From contig SKYZ01000222.1 of the NCBI GenBank assembly GCA_007127625.1, forward strand, positions 1 through 5,214: a stretch of 5,214 nucleotides of DNA. Direction: 5' to 3'. This stretch comes from Aquisalimonas sp. (GTDB lineage: Bacteria; Pseudomonadota; Gammaproteobacteria; Nitrococcales; Aquisalimonadaceae). The position numbers were made by a program, and so were the translations under genes. Positions 1 to 5,214 of this stretch are shown here, piece by piece. How positions within the stretch are numbered: the stretch's first letter is position 1; each line of letters starts with the position of its first letter. The notes under the pieces are model-generated. The model worked only from the letters and a program-made list of their open reading frames with translations, made no database searches and was not told the origin of the DNA.

Positions 1-110
1 CGCCGCGCAATGCCCAGAAAGGTGCGCAGGGTCTCGACGTGGGTCTCGCCGAACTGGCTGGCCACATGGGGGTTGGTGAACACACTGGTGTCGAGCACGA
101 ATCTGCGCAT
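1..110 (-). CDS. RNA ligase partner protein (UPF0278, PIN-like), N-terminal part
   Basis: Only the first 36 codons are in the window; the frame is open to the left edge. The protein begins MRRFVLDTSVFTNP, with the FVLDTS strand and Asp7 expected of the first acidic metal ligand of a PIN-fold nuclease. The whole start, including the later FLGIAR, resembles my recollection of the UPF0278 / RNA ligase partner family (TIGR03875). Members of that family co-occur with archaeal-type Pab1020-family RNA ligases. It presumably acts on RNA in the cytoplasm, but its reaction is not established as far as I know. The ATG has a GGGAG ribosome binding sequence (115-119 on the reverse strand) four bases upstream. 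It is divergent from the FadJ-like gene. A VapC-type toxin is the main alternative; no antitoxin gene precedes it, which argues against that. Confidence 0.8.
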   Translation of the reverse strand, partial: MRRFVLDTSVFTNPHVASQFGETHVETLRTFLGIAR

Positions 111-114
111 GGGG

Positions 115-119
115 CTCCC
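115..119 (-). promoter_or_regulatory. Ribosome binding site of the PIN-like gene
   Basis: The reverse strand reads GGGAG four bases before the ATG at 110. The spacing is a little short, but it is the only purine-rich match before this start, and no other start lies closer to the conserved FVLDTS strand. Confidence 0.5.
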
Positions 120-165
120 GGGGCAGGGTCACTCTTGATTACGGAATAGTGGGTATGGCTGGGCC

Positions 166-175
166 TTGACGTCAA
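166..175. promoter_or_regulatory. Perfect palindrome TTGACGTCAA in the divergent intergenic region
   Basis: The 159-base gap (111-269) between the divergent PIN-like and FadJ-like genes must contain both promoters. Its clearest element is the self-complementary TTGACGTCAA. Each strand reads TTGACG, a good -35 hexamer. On the reverse strand CACTAT (146-151) lies 18 bases downstream, a poor -10 with three of six matches, so this could be the promoter of the PIN-like gene. On the forward strand the sequence at 17-18 bases spacing is GC-rich and has no acceptable -10. The element may instead be a regulator site. No FadR-type or complete PsrA-type operator was seen in the gap. Confidence 0.3.
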
Positions 176-257
176 CTCTACTCGTGCGCCGCGGAATTCC
201 GGATTCGCTGCCGGGCCGGAGGCGCGGTTACGATGATTCCGTGATTGGCGCAGAAAC

Positions 258-262
258 GGAGG
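258..262 (+). promoter_or_regulatory. Strong ribosome binding site that sets the TTG start of the FadJ-like gene
   Basis: GGAGG lies seven bases before TTG at 270. The frame has a TGA at 234-236 and no ATG or GTG between that stop and the TTG. The crotonase fold begins about ten residues after the TTG, so a later ATG would cut into the first beta strands. Confidence 0.8.
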
Positions 263-269
263 AAGAGCA

Positions 270-2219
270 TTGGCCGAAGACAACGGTGCGAACTGCCGGC
301 TGGAATATGACGATGAGGGTGTGGCCTGGCTCTACCTGGATTGCGCCGACGCCTCCACCAACACCATGCCCATGCGGGTCCTGCGCGATCTCACCCAGGC
401 CGTGGAGGAGCTTGAGAGCCGCGAGGAGCTGAAAGGGCTGGTGATTCTCTCGGCCAAGCAGGCGGGTTTCGTTGCGGGGGCGAGCAACGACGAGCTGGAA
501 CTCATGGATGATGTCGGGCATGTGGATAGCCTCATGCAGTGGGGGCACTCCGTCATGGGCCGCATCGCCTCCCTGCCGGTGCCCACCGTGGCGCTCATCC
601 ATGGCCACTGCCTGGGTAGCGGCCTGGAGCTGGCGCTGGCGTGCCGCTACAGGGTGGCGGAATCCGGCGCCAATGCGGCACTGGGCTTGCCGGACGTGAG
701 GCTGGGGCTGCACCCGTGCCACGGTGCCACGGCCCGCCTGCCGGTGCTCATCGGCGCCTGGCAGGCGCTGAACCTGCTCACCACCGGATCCTCCGTGGAC
801 TCGACCAGGGCCCTCAAGCTGGGCCTCGTGGACCGCGTCGCGGCGATCGACCAGCTGCGGGATGCCGCCCGTGACCTGCTCCGTCTTGACCCCGGCCGCC
901 ACTACCCGGGGGTGTGGACGCGGTCGCTGCTCTGGGCGCCCATGCGCTGGCTGATCTACCAGATCCGGGACAGTCAGATGCGGCGCGGCGAAGCGAATAT
1001 CGATAACTTTCCGGCGACCTACGCGATGCTGCGCCTGTGGCGGGATCATGGCGGCGCCAACCTGACCCGTCGATTGAAGGCGGAGCGGGAGTCGCTGTTG
1101 CGGCTGATCAGCGAGCCGGGGGCGCTGAACCTGGTGCGTACCTATCTGCTGCAGGACCGTTTGCGGCGGGATGCCCGTGCGCAGCAGGTACCGTACCCCG
1201 CCCATGTGTACGTGTTCGGTGCGGGCGAGATCGGAGCGGGCGTGGCGGCCGTCCTCGCACTGCACGGGCGTGAGGTGACGCTGGTGGATCCGGACGAGAA
1301 GGCGCTGCAGAGGGCCAGCAGGCGCGCGGAATCGTTCTGGCGCCAGCGTCTGGGCGAAAACGGTGCCCTGGAGGCGGCGCGTGCCCGGCTGATCATCACC
1401 ACCGAGGCCGAGGGGCTGAGTGAAGCCGAGTTCGTGGTCGAAGCCATCCATGAGGACTTGCCCGCGAAGAAGACCCTCTATGCCGGCCTGGAGGAGCATG
1501 TGCCGGAACACGCGGTCATTGCCAGCACGACGTCGACGCTGCTGGTCGAGGAACTGGCCGGGGACATGGCGCGTCCCGAGCGGCTCATCGGCATGCATTT
1601 CTTCCGTCCGGTGGAGCGCATGCCCGTGGTGGAGATCGTGGCCGGTGCGGATAGCGCGGATTGGGCCGTGTCCACCGGCCAGGTCGTCGGGCTGGCCATG
1701 GACAAGCTGCCGTTGCCGGTACGGAGCAAGCCGGGATTCCTCGTCAACCGTATGCAACTTCCGTACATGCTCAAGGGGGCGGAGATCTACGAGCGCGCCC
1801 GGCGCGAGATCATCGATACGGCGGCGTTGCGATTCGGCATGCCCATCGGGCCCCTGGAAATGGCCGACTCCGTCGGCCTGGACGTCTGCCTGGATCTTGC
1901 GGAGCGGCTGGGCTATCCGGTCCCGAAACAGCTCCGTGAGCGCGTCGAGGCGGGGCAGCTCGGGCTGAGCTCGGGCCAGGGGTTCCATGACTGGAAGCAT
2001 GGCCGTCGCGTCACCGCCAGTGTGCCGCCGGGCAACCACGCCATGCAGGGTATCGCCCGGGATCTGGTGGAACCCATGGTCCGGGAGGCGCAGCGGTGCC
2101 TGGACGAGGGAGTGGTTGCCGATGCCGACCTGGTGGATGTTGGGGCCCTGTTCGGCGCGGGCTTCCCCGCCTATACGGGAGGCCCCCTTACTCTCAAGCG
2201 CGAGAAGGGTTGGGGCTGA
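270..2219 (+). CDS. FadB/FadJ-like enoyl-CoA hydratase / 3-hydroxyacyl-CoA dehydrogenase, atypical
   Basis: This 649-residue protein should carry out the middle steps of fatty-acid beta-oxidation in the cytoplasm: hydration of trans-2-enoyl-CoA, then NAD-dependent oxidation of the 3-hydroxyacyl-CoA. Residues ~10-190 are a crotonase domain, ~220-305 a helical linker, ~311-485 the NAD-binding dehydrogenase domain and ~487-640 the C-terminal dehydrogenase domains. The dehydrogenase site looks complete: GAGEIG at 317-322 with Asp340 at the end of the second strand, Ser422, His443, Glu455 and Asn493. The hydratase site is altered. Glu120 (GSGLE) is kept, but the second catalytic Glu is Asp142 (GLPD), and the usual PGFGG that follows is PCHGA. 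HFFNP is HFFRP (Arg446) and SNTS is STTS. FadB/FadJ proteins are about 715 residues; this one stops soon after FPAYTGGPL, lacking the usual last 30-40 residues or more. No thiolase partner gene is adjacent. The general family is certain; retention of both activities is not. Confidence 0.9.
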   Translation: MAEDNGANCRLEYDDEGVAWLYLDCADASTNTMPMRVLRDLTQAVEELESREELKGLVILSAKQAGFVAGASNDELELMDDVGHVDSLMQWGHSVMGRIASLPVPTVALIHGHCLGSGLELALACRYRVAESGANAALGLPDVRLGLHPCHGATARLPVLIGAWQALNLLTTGSSVDSTRALKLGLVDRVAAIDQLRDAARDLLRLDPGRHYPGVWTRSLLWAPMRWLIYQIRDSQMRRGEANIDNFPATYAMLRLWRDHGGANLTRRLKAERESLLRLISEPGALNLVRTYLLQDRLRRDARAQQVPYPAHVYVFGAGEIGAGVAAVLALHGREVTLVDPDEKALQRASRRAESFWRQRLGENGALEAARARLIITTEAEGLSEAEFVVEAIHEDLPAKKTLYAGLEEHVPEHAVIASTTSTLLVEELAGDMARPERLIGMHFFRPVERMPVVEIVAGADSADWAVSTGQVVGLAMDKLPLPVRSKPGFLVNRMQLPYMLKGAEIYERARREIIDTAALRFGMPIGPLEMADSVGLDVCLDLAERLGYPVPKQLRERVEAGQLGLSSGQGFHDWKHGRRVTASVPPGNHAMQGIARDLVEPMVREAQRCLDEGVVADADLVDVGALFGAGFPAYTGGPLTLKREKGWG

Positions 2220-2296
2220 ACGATTGCGGTGCAGCGGGCTTGCCCTGGGTGGGGCCTGATACTTCTGCCGCGGGATTGCAGATGGAGGAGAATCAT

Positions 2297-2320
2297 CGAC
2301 CCCGGCGGGAGCCGGGGTCG
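2297..2320. terminator. GC-rich hairpin between convergent genes, possible bidirectional terminator
   Basis: CGACCCCGGC and GCCGGGGTCG form a perfect 10-base-pair stem around a GGGA loop. It sits 15 bases beyond the stop of the leftward stress-protein gene and 77 bases beyond the stop of the rightward FadJ-like gene. Neither side has a run of T: leftward the reverse strand continues ATGATTCTCC, rightward CGGAGGAATG. A classical intrinsic terminator is therefore not proven. The stem may instead block exonucleases and protect the stress-protein mRNA. The rest of the 116-base gap (2220-2335) shows nothing recognisable. Confidence 0.55.
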
Positions 2321-2335
2321 CGGAGGAATGCGGAG

Positions 2336-2818
2336 CTACTTGACGGTGAGCACGCTGCCGTCGAACAGGTTCTGCACCTTGTGGGAGACGCTGCCCATCA
2401 GCAGGCCCTTGAAGTCGCCCAGACCGCGGGAGCCCATGACGATCAGGTCCGCACCCTGCTTCTCGGCCATGCCGACGATCACCTGGGCGGGATCACCGTC
2501 GTCCCATTGGGTGTCCACGTTGGCAACTCCGGAGGCGCGGGCGCGCTCGGCGGCGTTCTTGAGCAGCGCCTCGGCGATACTCTCCAGGGCAGCCCGCGGG
2601 ACCTGGTAGTCCACTGATGCGCCTCCCATGCTCATGGGCGGAATCTCCGGGATCTTCTCGGTGGAGAGCTTGCGGACCTCCTGAGGCACGGGGCCGTGGA
2701 TCAGGCTGTGCACGATGACCAGATCGGCTCCGAATCGCTGGGCCATCTCCGCGGCCATGTCCACCGCTTTGTCGGAGTGCTTGGAGCCGTCGACCGCGGC
2801 GAGAATTTTCTTGATCAT
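2336..2818 (-). CDS. Universal stress protein (UspA family), ATP-binding type
   Basis: A 160-residue single-domain cytoplasmic Usp, the normal length for the family. It opens with the first strand MIKKILAAVDGS, with Asp10 at the nucleotide site. Near the C-terminus is the ATP-binding signature G-2x-G-9x-G-S: Gly129, Gly132, Gly142 and Ser143, directly after the LIVMG strand. The protein ends SVLTVK, the usual last strand. Such proteins typically bind ATP as dimers and promote survival under energy, oxygen or growth stress; the exact target is unknown. An in-frame GTG at 2848 would add ten residues, but the ATG at 2818 is preferred because AGGAGG lies six bases before it and the family begins at this point. 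The gene is monocistronic: it converges on the FadJ-like gene and has its own promoter with an FNR/Anr-type box. I assign no specific paralogue name. Confidence 0.95.
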   Translation of the reverse strand: MIKKILAAVDGSKHSDKAVDMAAEMAQRFGADLVIVHSLIHGPVPQEVRKLSTEKIPEIPPMSMGGASVDYQVPRAALESIAEALLKNAAERARASGVANVDTQWDDGDPAQVIVGMAEKQGADLIVMGSRGLGDFKGLLMGSVSHKVQNLFDGSVLTVK

Positions 2819-2824
2819 GAGGGG

Positions 2825-2830
2825 CCTCCT
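2825..2830 (-). promoter_or_regulatory. Ribosome binding site choosing the ATG start of the stress protein
   Basis: The reverse strand reads AGGAGG six bases before the ATG at 2818. This full-strength match would lie inside the coding sequence if the upstream GTG at 2848 were used, so it decides the start. Confidence 0.85.
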
Positions 2831-2846
2831 TCCACTGTATACCGCC

Positions 2847-2888
2847 ACGATACGTGAGGTACCATCGCGACGGATTGATTTGAGTCAA
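2847..2888 (-). promoter_or_regulatory. Predicted FNR/Anr-dependent class II promoter of the stress protein gene
   Basis: The box at 2875-2888 reads TTGACTCAAATCAA on the reverse strand, one mismatch from the FNR/Anr consensus TTGAT-N4-ATCAA. Its centre is 2881.5. In class II FNR promoters the box is centred 41.5 bases before the start of transcription, which predicts +1 at 2840 (an A on the reverse strand). The hexamer at -12 to -7 (2852-2847) is then TATCGT, four of six matches to TATAAT. This leaves a 22-base leader holding the AGGAGG. The alternative TATACA (2841-2836) would place the start inside the ribosome binding site and is less likely. Anaerobic induction of usp genes by Anr is established in Pseudomonas aeruginosa; applying it here is inference. 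Confidence 0.65.
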
Positions 2889-2902
2889 TCCCCTAAGGGA
2901 TT
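2887..2902. repeat. Short inverted repeat AATCCC-CTAA-GGGATT beside the FNR box
   Basis: Two perfect six-base arms enclose a four-base spacer. The repeat overlaps the upstream end of the FNR-like box and is centred near -54.5 relative to the predicted stress-gene start. It could be an additional regulator site, or a small hairpin in the 3' end of the upstream operon's transcript. No named regulator consensus fits it. Confidence 0.4.
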
Positions 2903-2934
2903 ACCCCGCGAACTGCAGTCCGCGCAGCGGCGCG

Positions 2935-3564
2935 TTACATCCCGACCAATGCGCCCAGGACCAGGATCCAGGCGATGAGCACGACGAAGGCCGTGCCCCA
3001 GGTCAGGGTCATGTAGTTCGGCGTTTGTGCATAGCGCAGCAGGAGCAGGTTGCGCGCGGGATACGCCTTGATGCCATGCCGGCCGTGCTTGTATCGCTGC
3101 TCCAGGCTCTCCAGGGGGGTCTCTGGGAACTCCGCGGCCAGGCTCGCGAGGGTGTCCATGCCCGCCGGGGAAAATGCCGGCCGACCGATACGGAAGTGGT
3201 GCCGCCTACCGTCAGCGCTTTCGGTGTGAAACACCAGTGCCTCGGCATCATGTTCCACGCCCAGGAGTTGCTGTGGCGCCTTCACGGGCAATTCGCCGTC
3301 GTCGAAGCGCCCGGTGAGGCGCAATGCCTGGCCGTCGGCGGGGCGCTCGATCTGGAACTCCCGCGGGCCGCTGTAACGCCCTTTCAGCAGGGCGACACCC
3401 ACCAGCAGGGCGACAATCAGCACCAGCGTCAACCATCCGGGCAGACCGAGGTTGATGATGAAGAAGCCCAACAGCAGCGTGATGCTCAGGCCCAGGGCGG
3501 TAATGCAGATTTCCAGCAGAGGGCGCGTGAACGTGCCCTCGGCGACAAGCAGGGTCCTGCGCAC
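2935..3564 (-). CDS. Unrecognised three-helix membrane protein, last gene of the operon
   Basis: I do not recognise this 209-residue protein. Hydrophobicity suggests two N-terminal membrane helices (~19-38 and ~42-61) joined by the short turn NLGLPG, a soluble domain of about 125 residues (~62-186), and one C-terminal helix (~187-207) ending at the C-terminus. The basic stretch KGRY just after helix 2 and the basic start MRR suggest that the N-terminus and middle domain face the cytoplasm. The middle domain alternates short beta-like strands (FQIER, LRLTGRF, ALVFHTES, RHHFRIG) with a helical segment, as in PH-like membrane-linked domains, but I cannot assign a family. No catalytic motif or signal peptide is visible. 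It begins at GTG with AAGGAG (3575-3580) ten bases upstream; no in-frame alternative lies nearby. It starts 23 bases after the exonuclease stop, so it is probably co-transcribed with it. Confidence 0.85.
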   Translation of the reverse strand: MRRTLLVAEGTFTRPLLEICITALGLSITLLLGFFIINLGLPGWLTLVLIVALLVGVALLKGRYSGPREFQIERPADGQALRLTGRFDDGELPVKAPQQLLGVEHDAEALVFHTESADGRRHHFRIGRPAFSPAGMDTLASLAAEFPETPLESLEQRYKHGRHGIKAYPARNLLLLRYAQTPNYMTLTWGTAFVVLIAWILVLGALVGM

Positions 3565-3574
3565 GGTATGGCAT

Positions 3575-3580
3575 CTCCTT
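3575..3580 (-). promoter_or_regulatory. Ribosome binding site of the membrane protein gene
   Basis: AAGGAG on the reverse strand lies ten bases before GTG at 3564. An ATG at 3574 abuts this site but is in another frame and opens only a shadow reading frame. The GTG is therefore the supported start, with somewhat long spacing. Confidence 0.6.
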
Positions 3581-3587
3581 GGTGGTT

Positions 3588-4385
3588 CTATTCCCGTGGT
3601 TCCGACGACGGCGGTGTGATATCGGGCGGTTGTAGCGGTCGGCTGTAGTCGGGGCCATATTCCGGATCAGGCGGGGCCAGCGCAAGCAGATCGGCGATGG
3701 TTGCATCGGCGCCGGTGAGTTCCGTGGTCAGGCGTCGGAAGATTTCACCGCACACCACCGCGTCGGCCCGGGCACTGTGGCGCTCGTGCACAGGCACGCC
3801 GCAGGCGCGTGCCACCTCGTCGAGTCCGAACACGCCCCGCCGGCCACTCCAGGCCTGAAACAGCGTCATCGTGTTCAGTGCGGGATTGGGCAGGCGGCAA
3901 TGCACATGGCGCAGGGCGGCGCGGTTGAGAAAGCGCAGATCGAAACCGACGTGGTGGCCAACGAGCAGGGCACCGTCCAGGAATTCCAGAATGTCGTCCA
4001 GAATGCGTTCCAGGGACGGGGCGTCCACCACATCCATGTCCTTGAGACCGTGAATGACGGTACTCGCCGACGGAATGTGGCGCCCGGGGTGAATCAGCGA
4101 ACACAGCTCCTGGCCGGTACATTCGAGGCCGCGGTACTCCAGCATCGCGATCTCCACCAGCGCATCTCCGGCGTAGGGCTGCAGGCCGGTGGTCTCCGTG
4201 TCCAGGATGATGATCCGCGCCTGGTTCACCGGCGTGGCCAGCAGCGAAGCAGGATCGAAACTGCGACAGCTGTGGAGCAGTCGTGCGCGGCGTTCCGGCA
4301 GCGGTGCCCCCAGCTGTCGCCGGAGAGTCGCTCCCAGGTGCTCGCGAAGTTCCCGGAGTTCCTTGCGCAGTTGCCTGAACGACAT
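3588..4385 (-). CDS. DnaQ-like DEDDh 3'-5' exonuclease
   Basis: This 265-residue cytoplasmic protein has an exonuclease fold of the DNA polymerase III epsilon (DnaQ) type, removing nucleotides from 3' ends with two metal ions. All five catalytic residues are visible: Asp62 and Glu64 in ILDTETTG, Asp149 in GHHVGFDLRFL, and His203 and Asp208 in HSARADA. A basic helical leader (~1-50) precedes the domain and a proline-rich tail (~238-265) follows. Neither belongs to the core fold, and no polymerase- or clamp-binding motif was recognised. It is therefore probably a stand-alone exonuclease rather than the replicative proofreading subunit. Its ATG lies four bases after the TGA of the nucleotidyltransferase gene and its own ribosome binding site is weak, which suggests translational coupling. 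Such exonucleases commonly sit beside DUF294 nucleotidyltransferases in gammaproteobacteria. DNA or RNA as substrate cannot be settled from sequence. Confidence 0.92.
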   Translation of the reverse strand: MSFRQLRKELRELREHLGATLRRQLGAPLPERRARLLHSCRSFDPASLLATPVNQARIIILDTETTGLQPYAGDALVEIAMLEYRGLECTGQELCSLIHPGRHIPSASTVIHGLKDMDVVDAPSLERILDDILEFLDGALLVGHHVGFDLRFLNRAALRHVHCRLPNPALNTMTLFQAWSGRRGVFGLDEVARACGVPVHERHSARADAVVCGEIFRRLTTELTGADATIADLLALAPPDPEYGPDYSRPLQPPDITPPSSEPRE

Positions 4386-4389
4386 GGTC

Positions 4390-5214
4390 TCAGTTCATCA
4401 CCACGCCGAAGGCGTACTGCAATCGCTCGCGCATGCGTCGGCAGGCACGCAGGGAGACGCGCAGGCGCTCCTTGTCGTGACTCGACAGACGTTCCATGCG
4501 AACCAGGGGGTCCGGCGTCTCACCCCGTTCCACCTGGTCCAGCTGATGGCTGAACAGCAGATCCTGGAGTTCTTCGAAGGCGATGCGCATGCTCTCGCTG
4601 AAGTCGGCATCGAACACGCCCAGGCGCCGCAGTGCCGCGATCCGCTCCATGGTCTTGCAGCGGCTGACCCCTTCGCGCAGGGCGAATACACGCATGGCGT
4701 CGACGATGATCCTCAACCCGGTACGCTTGAGGTCGATGACCTGACTGCCCTTGTGCGGGGTGGTGACCAGGCGGTTGAAGAATCCCAGGGGCTGGGCGAT
4801 CTTGGCGTCGTCGCTGACCATCATGCGGAACAGCATCTTGCCGTCGCCGTCCTCGAGGCGCCGGTTGAGATGGCCGCGCAGGCGTGCTGTCAACGTGTCG
4901 TCGCCGTACAGGGTGGCGAAATCCAGGACGATGTTGGCGGCACGCGCCTCCTTGCGCCCGGGGTTGTCCACCAGCCGTGACAGCTTCGCCTGCCATTCAC
5001 CCAGGGTGCAGCGGTATTCCGGGTTGCGCGCCATGACGTTGCCGGGGCACAGGCGATAGCCGATCTCGTCCAGTCCCGGGTTCAGGCGCTCGGAAAAAGT
5101 GCGGAACCACTCCAGGCCCGCCTCGGCAACGCGGTCATCAATGATCAGGCCGTTGTCCTGATCCGGGCGCAGCAGCATCTCCCCGCGGCCGCCGGAACCC
5201 ATGACGATGACGGC
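4390..5214 (-). CDS. DUF294-type nucleotidyltransferase (likely CBS/cNMP-domain protein), C-terminal part
   Basis: The frame is open to the right edge, so 274 C-terminal residues are visible and the start lies outside. The visible part opens AVIVMGSGGRGE and continues to DQDNGLII. This is the GS...DxD active site of the DUF294 branch of GlnD-like nucleotidyltransferases; the two acidic residues of DQD bind the metal. The remaining ~200 residues are helix-rich, as in the DUF294_C domain, with conserved-looking features such as the basic DLKRTGLRIIVDAMR helix. Full-length relatives are about 600-650 residues, usually with a cyclic-nucleotide-binding domain and two CBS domains in front; here those would be upstream, unseen. 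The substrate is unknown; related GlnD modifies PII proteins with UMP. The ATG at 5202 lies inside the catalytic strand, so it is not the real start. It leads the operon with the exonuclease and membrane protein. Confidence 0.88.
   Translation of the reverse strand, partial: AVIVMGSGGRGEMLLRPDQDNGLIIDDRVAEAGLEWFRTFSERLNPGLDEIGYRLCPGNVMARNPEYRCTLGEWQAKLSRLVDNPGRKEARAANIVLDFATLYGDDTLTARLRGHLNRRLEDGDGKMLFRMMVSDDAKIAQPLGFFNRLVTTPHKGSQVIDLKRTGLRIIVDAMRVFALREGVSRCKTMERIAALRRLGVFDADFSESMRIAFEELQDLLFSHQLDQVERGETPDPLVRMERLSSHDKERLRVSLRACRRMRERLQYAFGVVMN

Noticed and set aside
251..258. GAAACG half-site before the FadJ-like gene, considered as a PsrA-type fatty-acid operator
   Set aside because: Only one half is present; no matching CGTTTC arm is found at the expected spacing.
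228..2039. A 603-codon open frame on the reverse strand, opposite the FadJ-like gene
   Set aside because: It is almost wholly antisense to a gene with clear family motifs. Its product is rich in His, Arg, Gln and Pro with no recognisable domain, as expected from the complement of GC-rich codons. No ribosome binding site was seen.
2096..2617. Forward frame bridging the end of the FadJ-like gene into the stress protein gene, considered as a shifted continuation
   Set aside because: Its sequence after the FadJ-like stop does not resemble the missing FadB/FadJ tail, and its second half is antisense to the stress protein.
2819..2848. N-terminal extension of the stress protein from GTG at 2848
   Set aside because: The added residues (MAVYSGRRPL) are not typical of Usp proteins, and the extension would cover the AGGAGG that serves the ATG at 2818.
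2908..2923. Imperfect hairpin around ACTGCAGT downstream of the membrane protein gene, considered as a terminator
   Set aside because: The outer arms contain an A/C mismatch, the stem is short, and no T run follows, so the evidence is too weak to call it a terminator.
3777..4553. A 258-codon open frame on the forward strand across the exonuclease and the end of the nucleotidyltransferase gene
   Set aside because: It is antisense to two genes with complete catalytic motifs, and its translation has low-complexity, compositionally odd content without a domain.
4189..4980. A 263-codon open frame on the forward strand opposite the nucleotidyltransferase gene
   Set aside because: A shadow of the DUF294 coding frame; no domain, no ribosome binding site, and it would overlap other genes throughout.

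Overview
The window is about 5.2 kb of GC-rich chromosomal DNA carrying six protein-coding genes, two of them cut by the window edges. The gene families and their order fit a gammaproteobacterium. A halophilic or sulfur-oxidising member of the Chromatiales/Ectothiorhodospiraceae type would suit, but that is an inference from gene content. No RNA genes, CRISPR arrays, insertion sequences or phage genes are visible. Coding density is high and every gap is shorter than 160 bases.

Left part (1-2219). The first 36 codons of a PIN-like protein, recognised as the RNA-ligase partner family (UPF0278), run leftward out of the window. It is divergent from a rightward gene for a two-part beta-oxidation protein (enoyl-CoA hydratase plus 3-hydroxyacyl-CoA dehydrogenase, FadB/FadJ-like) that starts at a TTG codon behind a strong ribosome binding site. 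The 159-base gap between them must hold both promoters and contains a perfect 10-base palindrome. The FadJ-like protein keeps its dehydrogenase catalytic residues. It departs from the family at the second hydratase glutamate (Asp), in the HFFNP motif (HFFRP) and in a shortened C-terminus.

Middle (2220-2934). A leftward gene for a single-domain, ATP-binding-type universal stress protein converges on the FadJ-like gene, with a GC-rich perfect hairpin between them. Upstream of the stress gene is a near-consensus FNR/Anr box placed exactly as in a class II FNR promoter. This suggests induction under low oxygen.

Right part (2935-5214). Three leftward genes form a tight operon, transcribed in this order: a DUF294-type nucleotidyltransferase (5' part outside the window), a DnaQ-like DEDDh 3'-5' exonuclease 4 bases further on, and an unrecognised three-helix membrane protein 23 bases after that. 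The nucleotidyltransferase/exonuclease pair recurs in gammaproteobacteria, from general knowledge often near acetate uptake and activation genes. The membrane protein is the least explained member.

Nothing here is clearly a new biological system. The best leads are the atypical FadJ-like protein, the unknown membrane protein in the nucleotidyltransferase-exonuclease operon, the FNR-box stress promoter, and the RNA-ligase partner gene.
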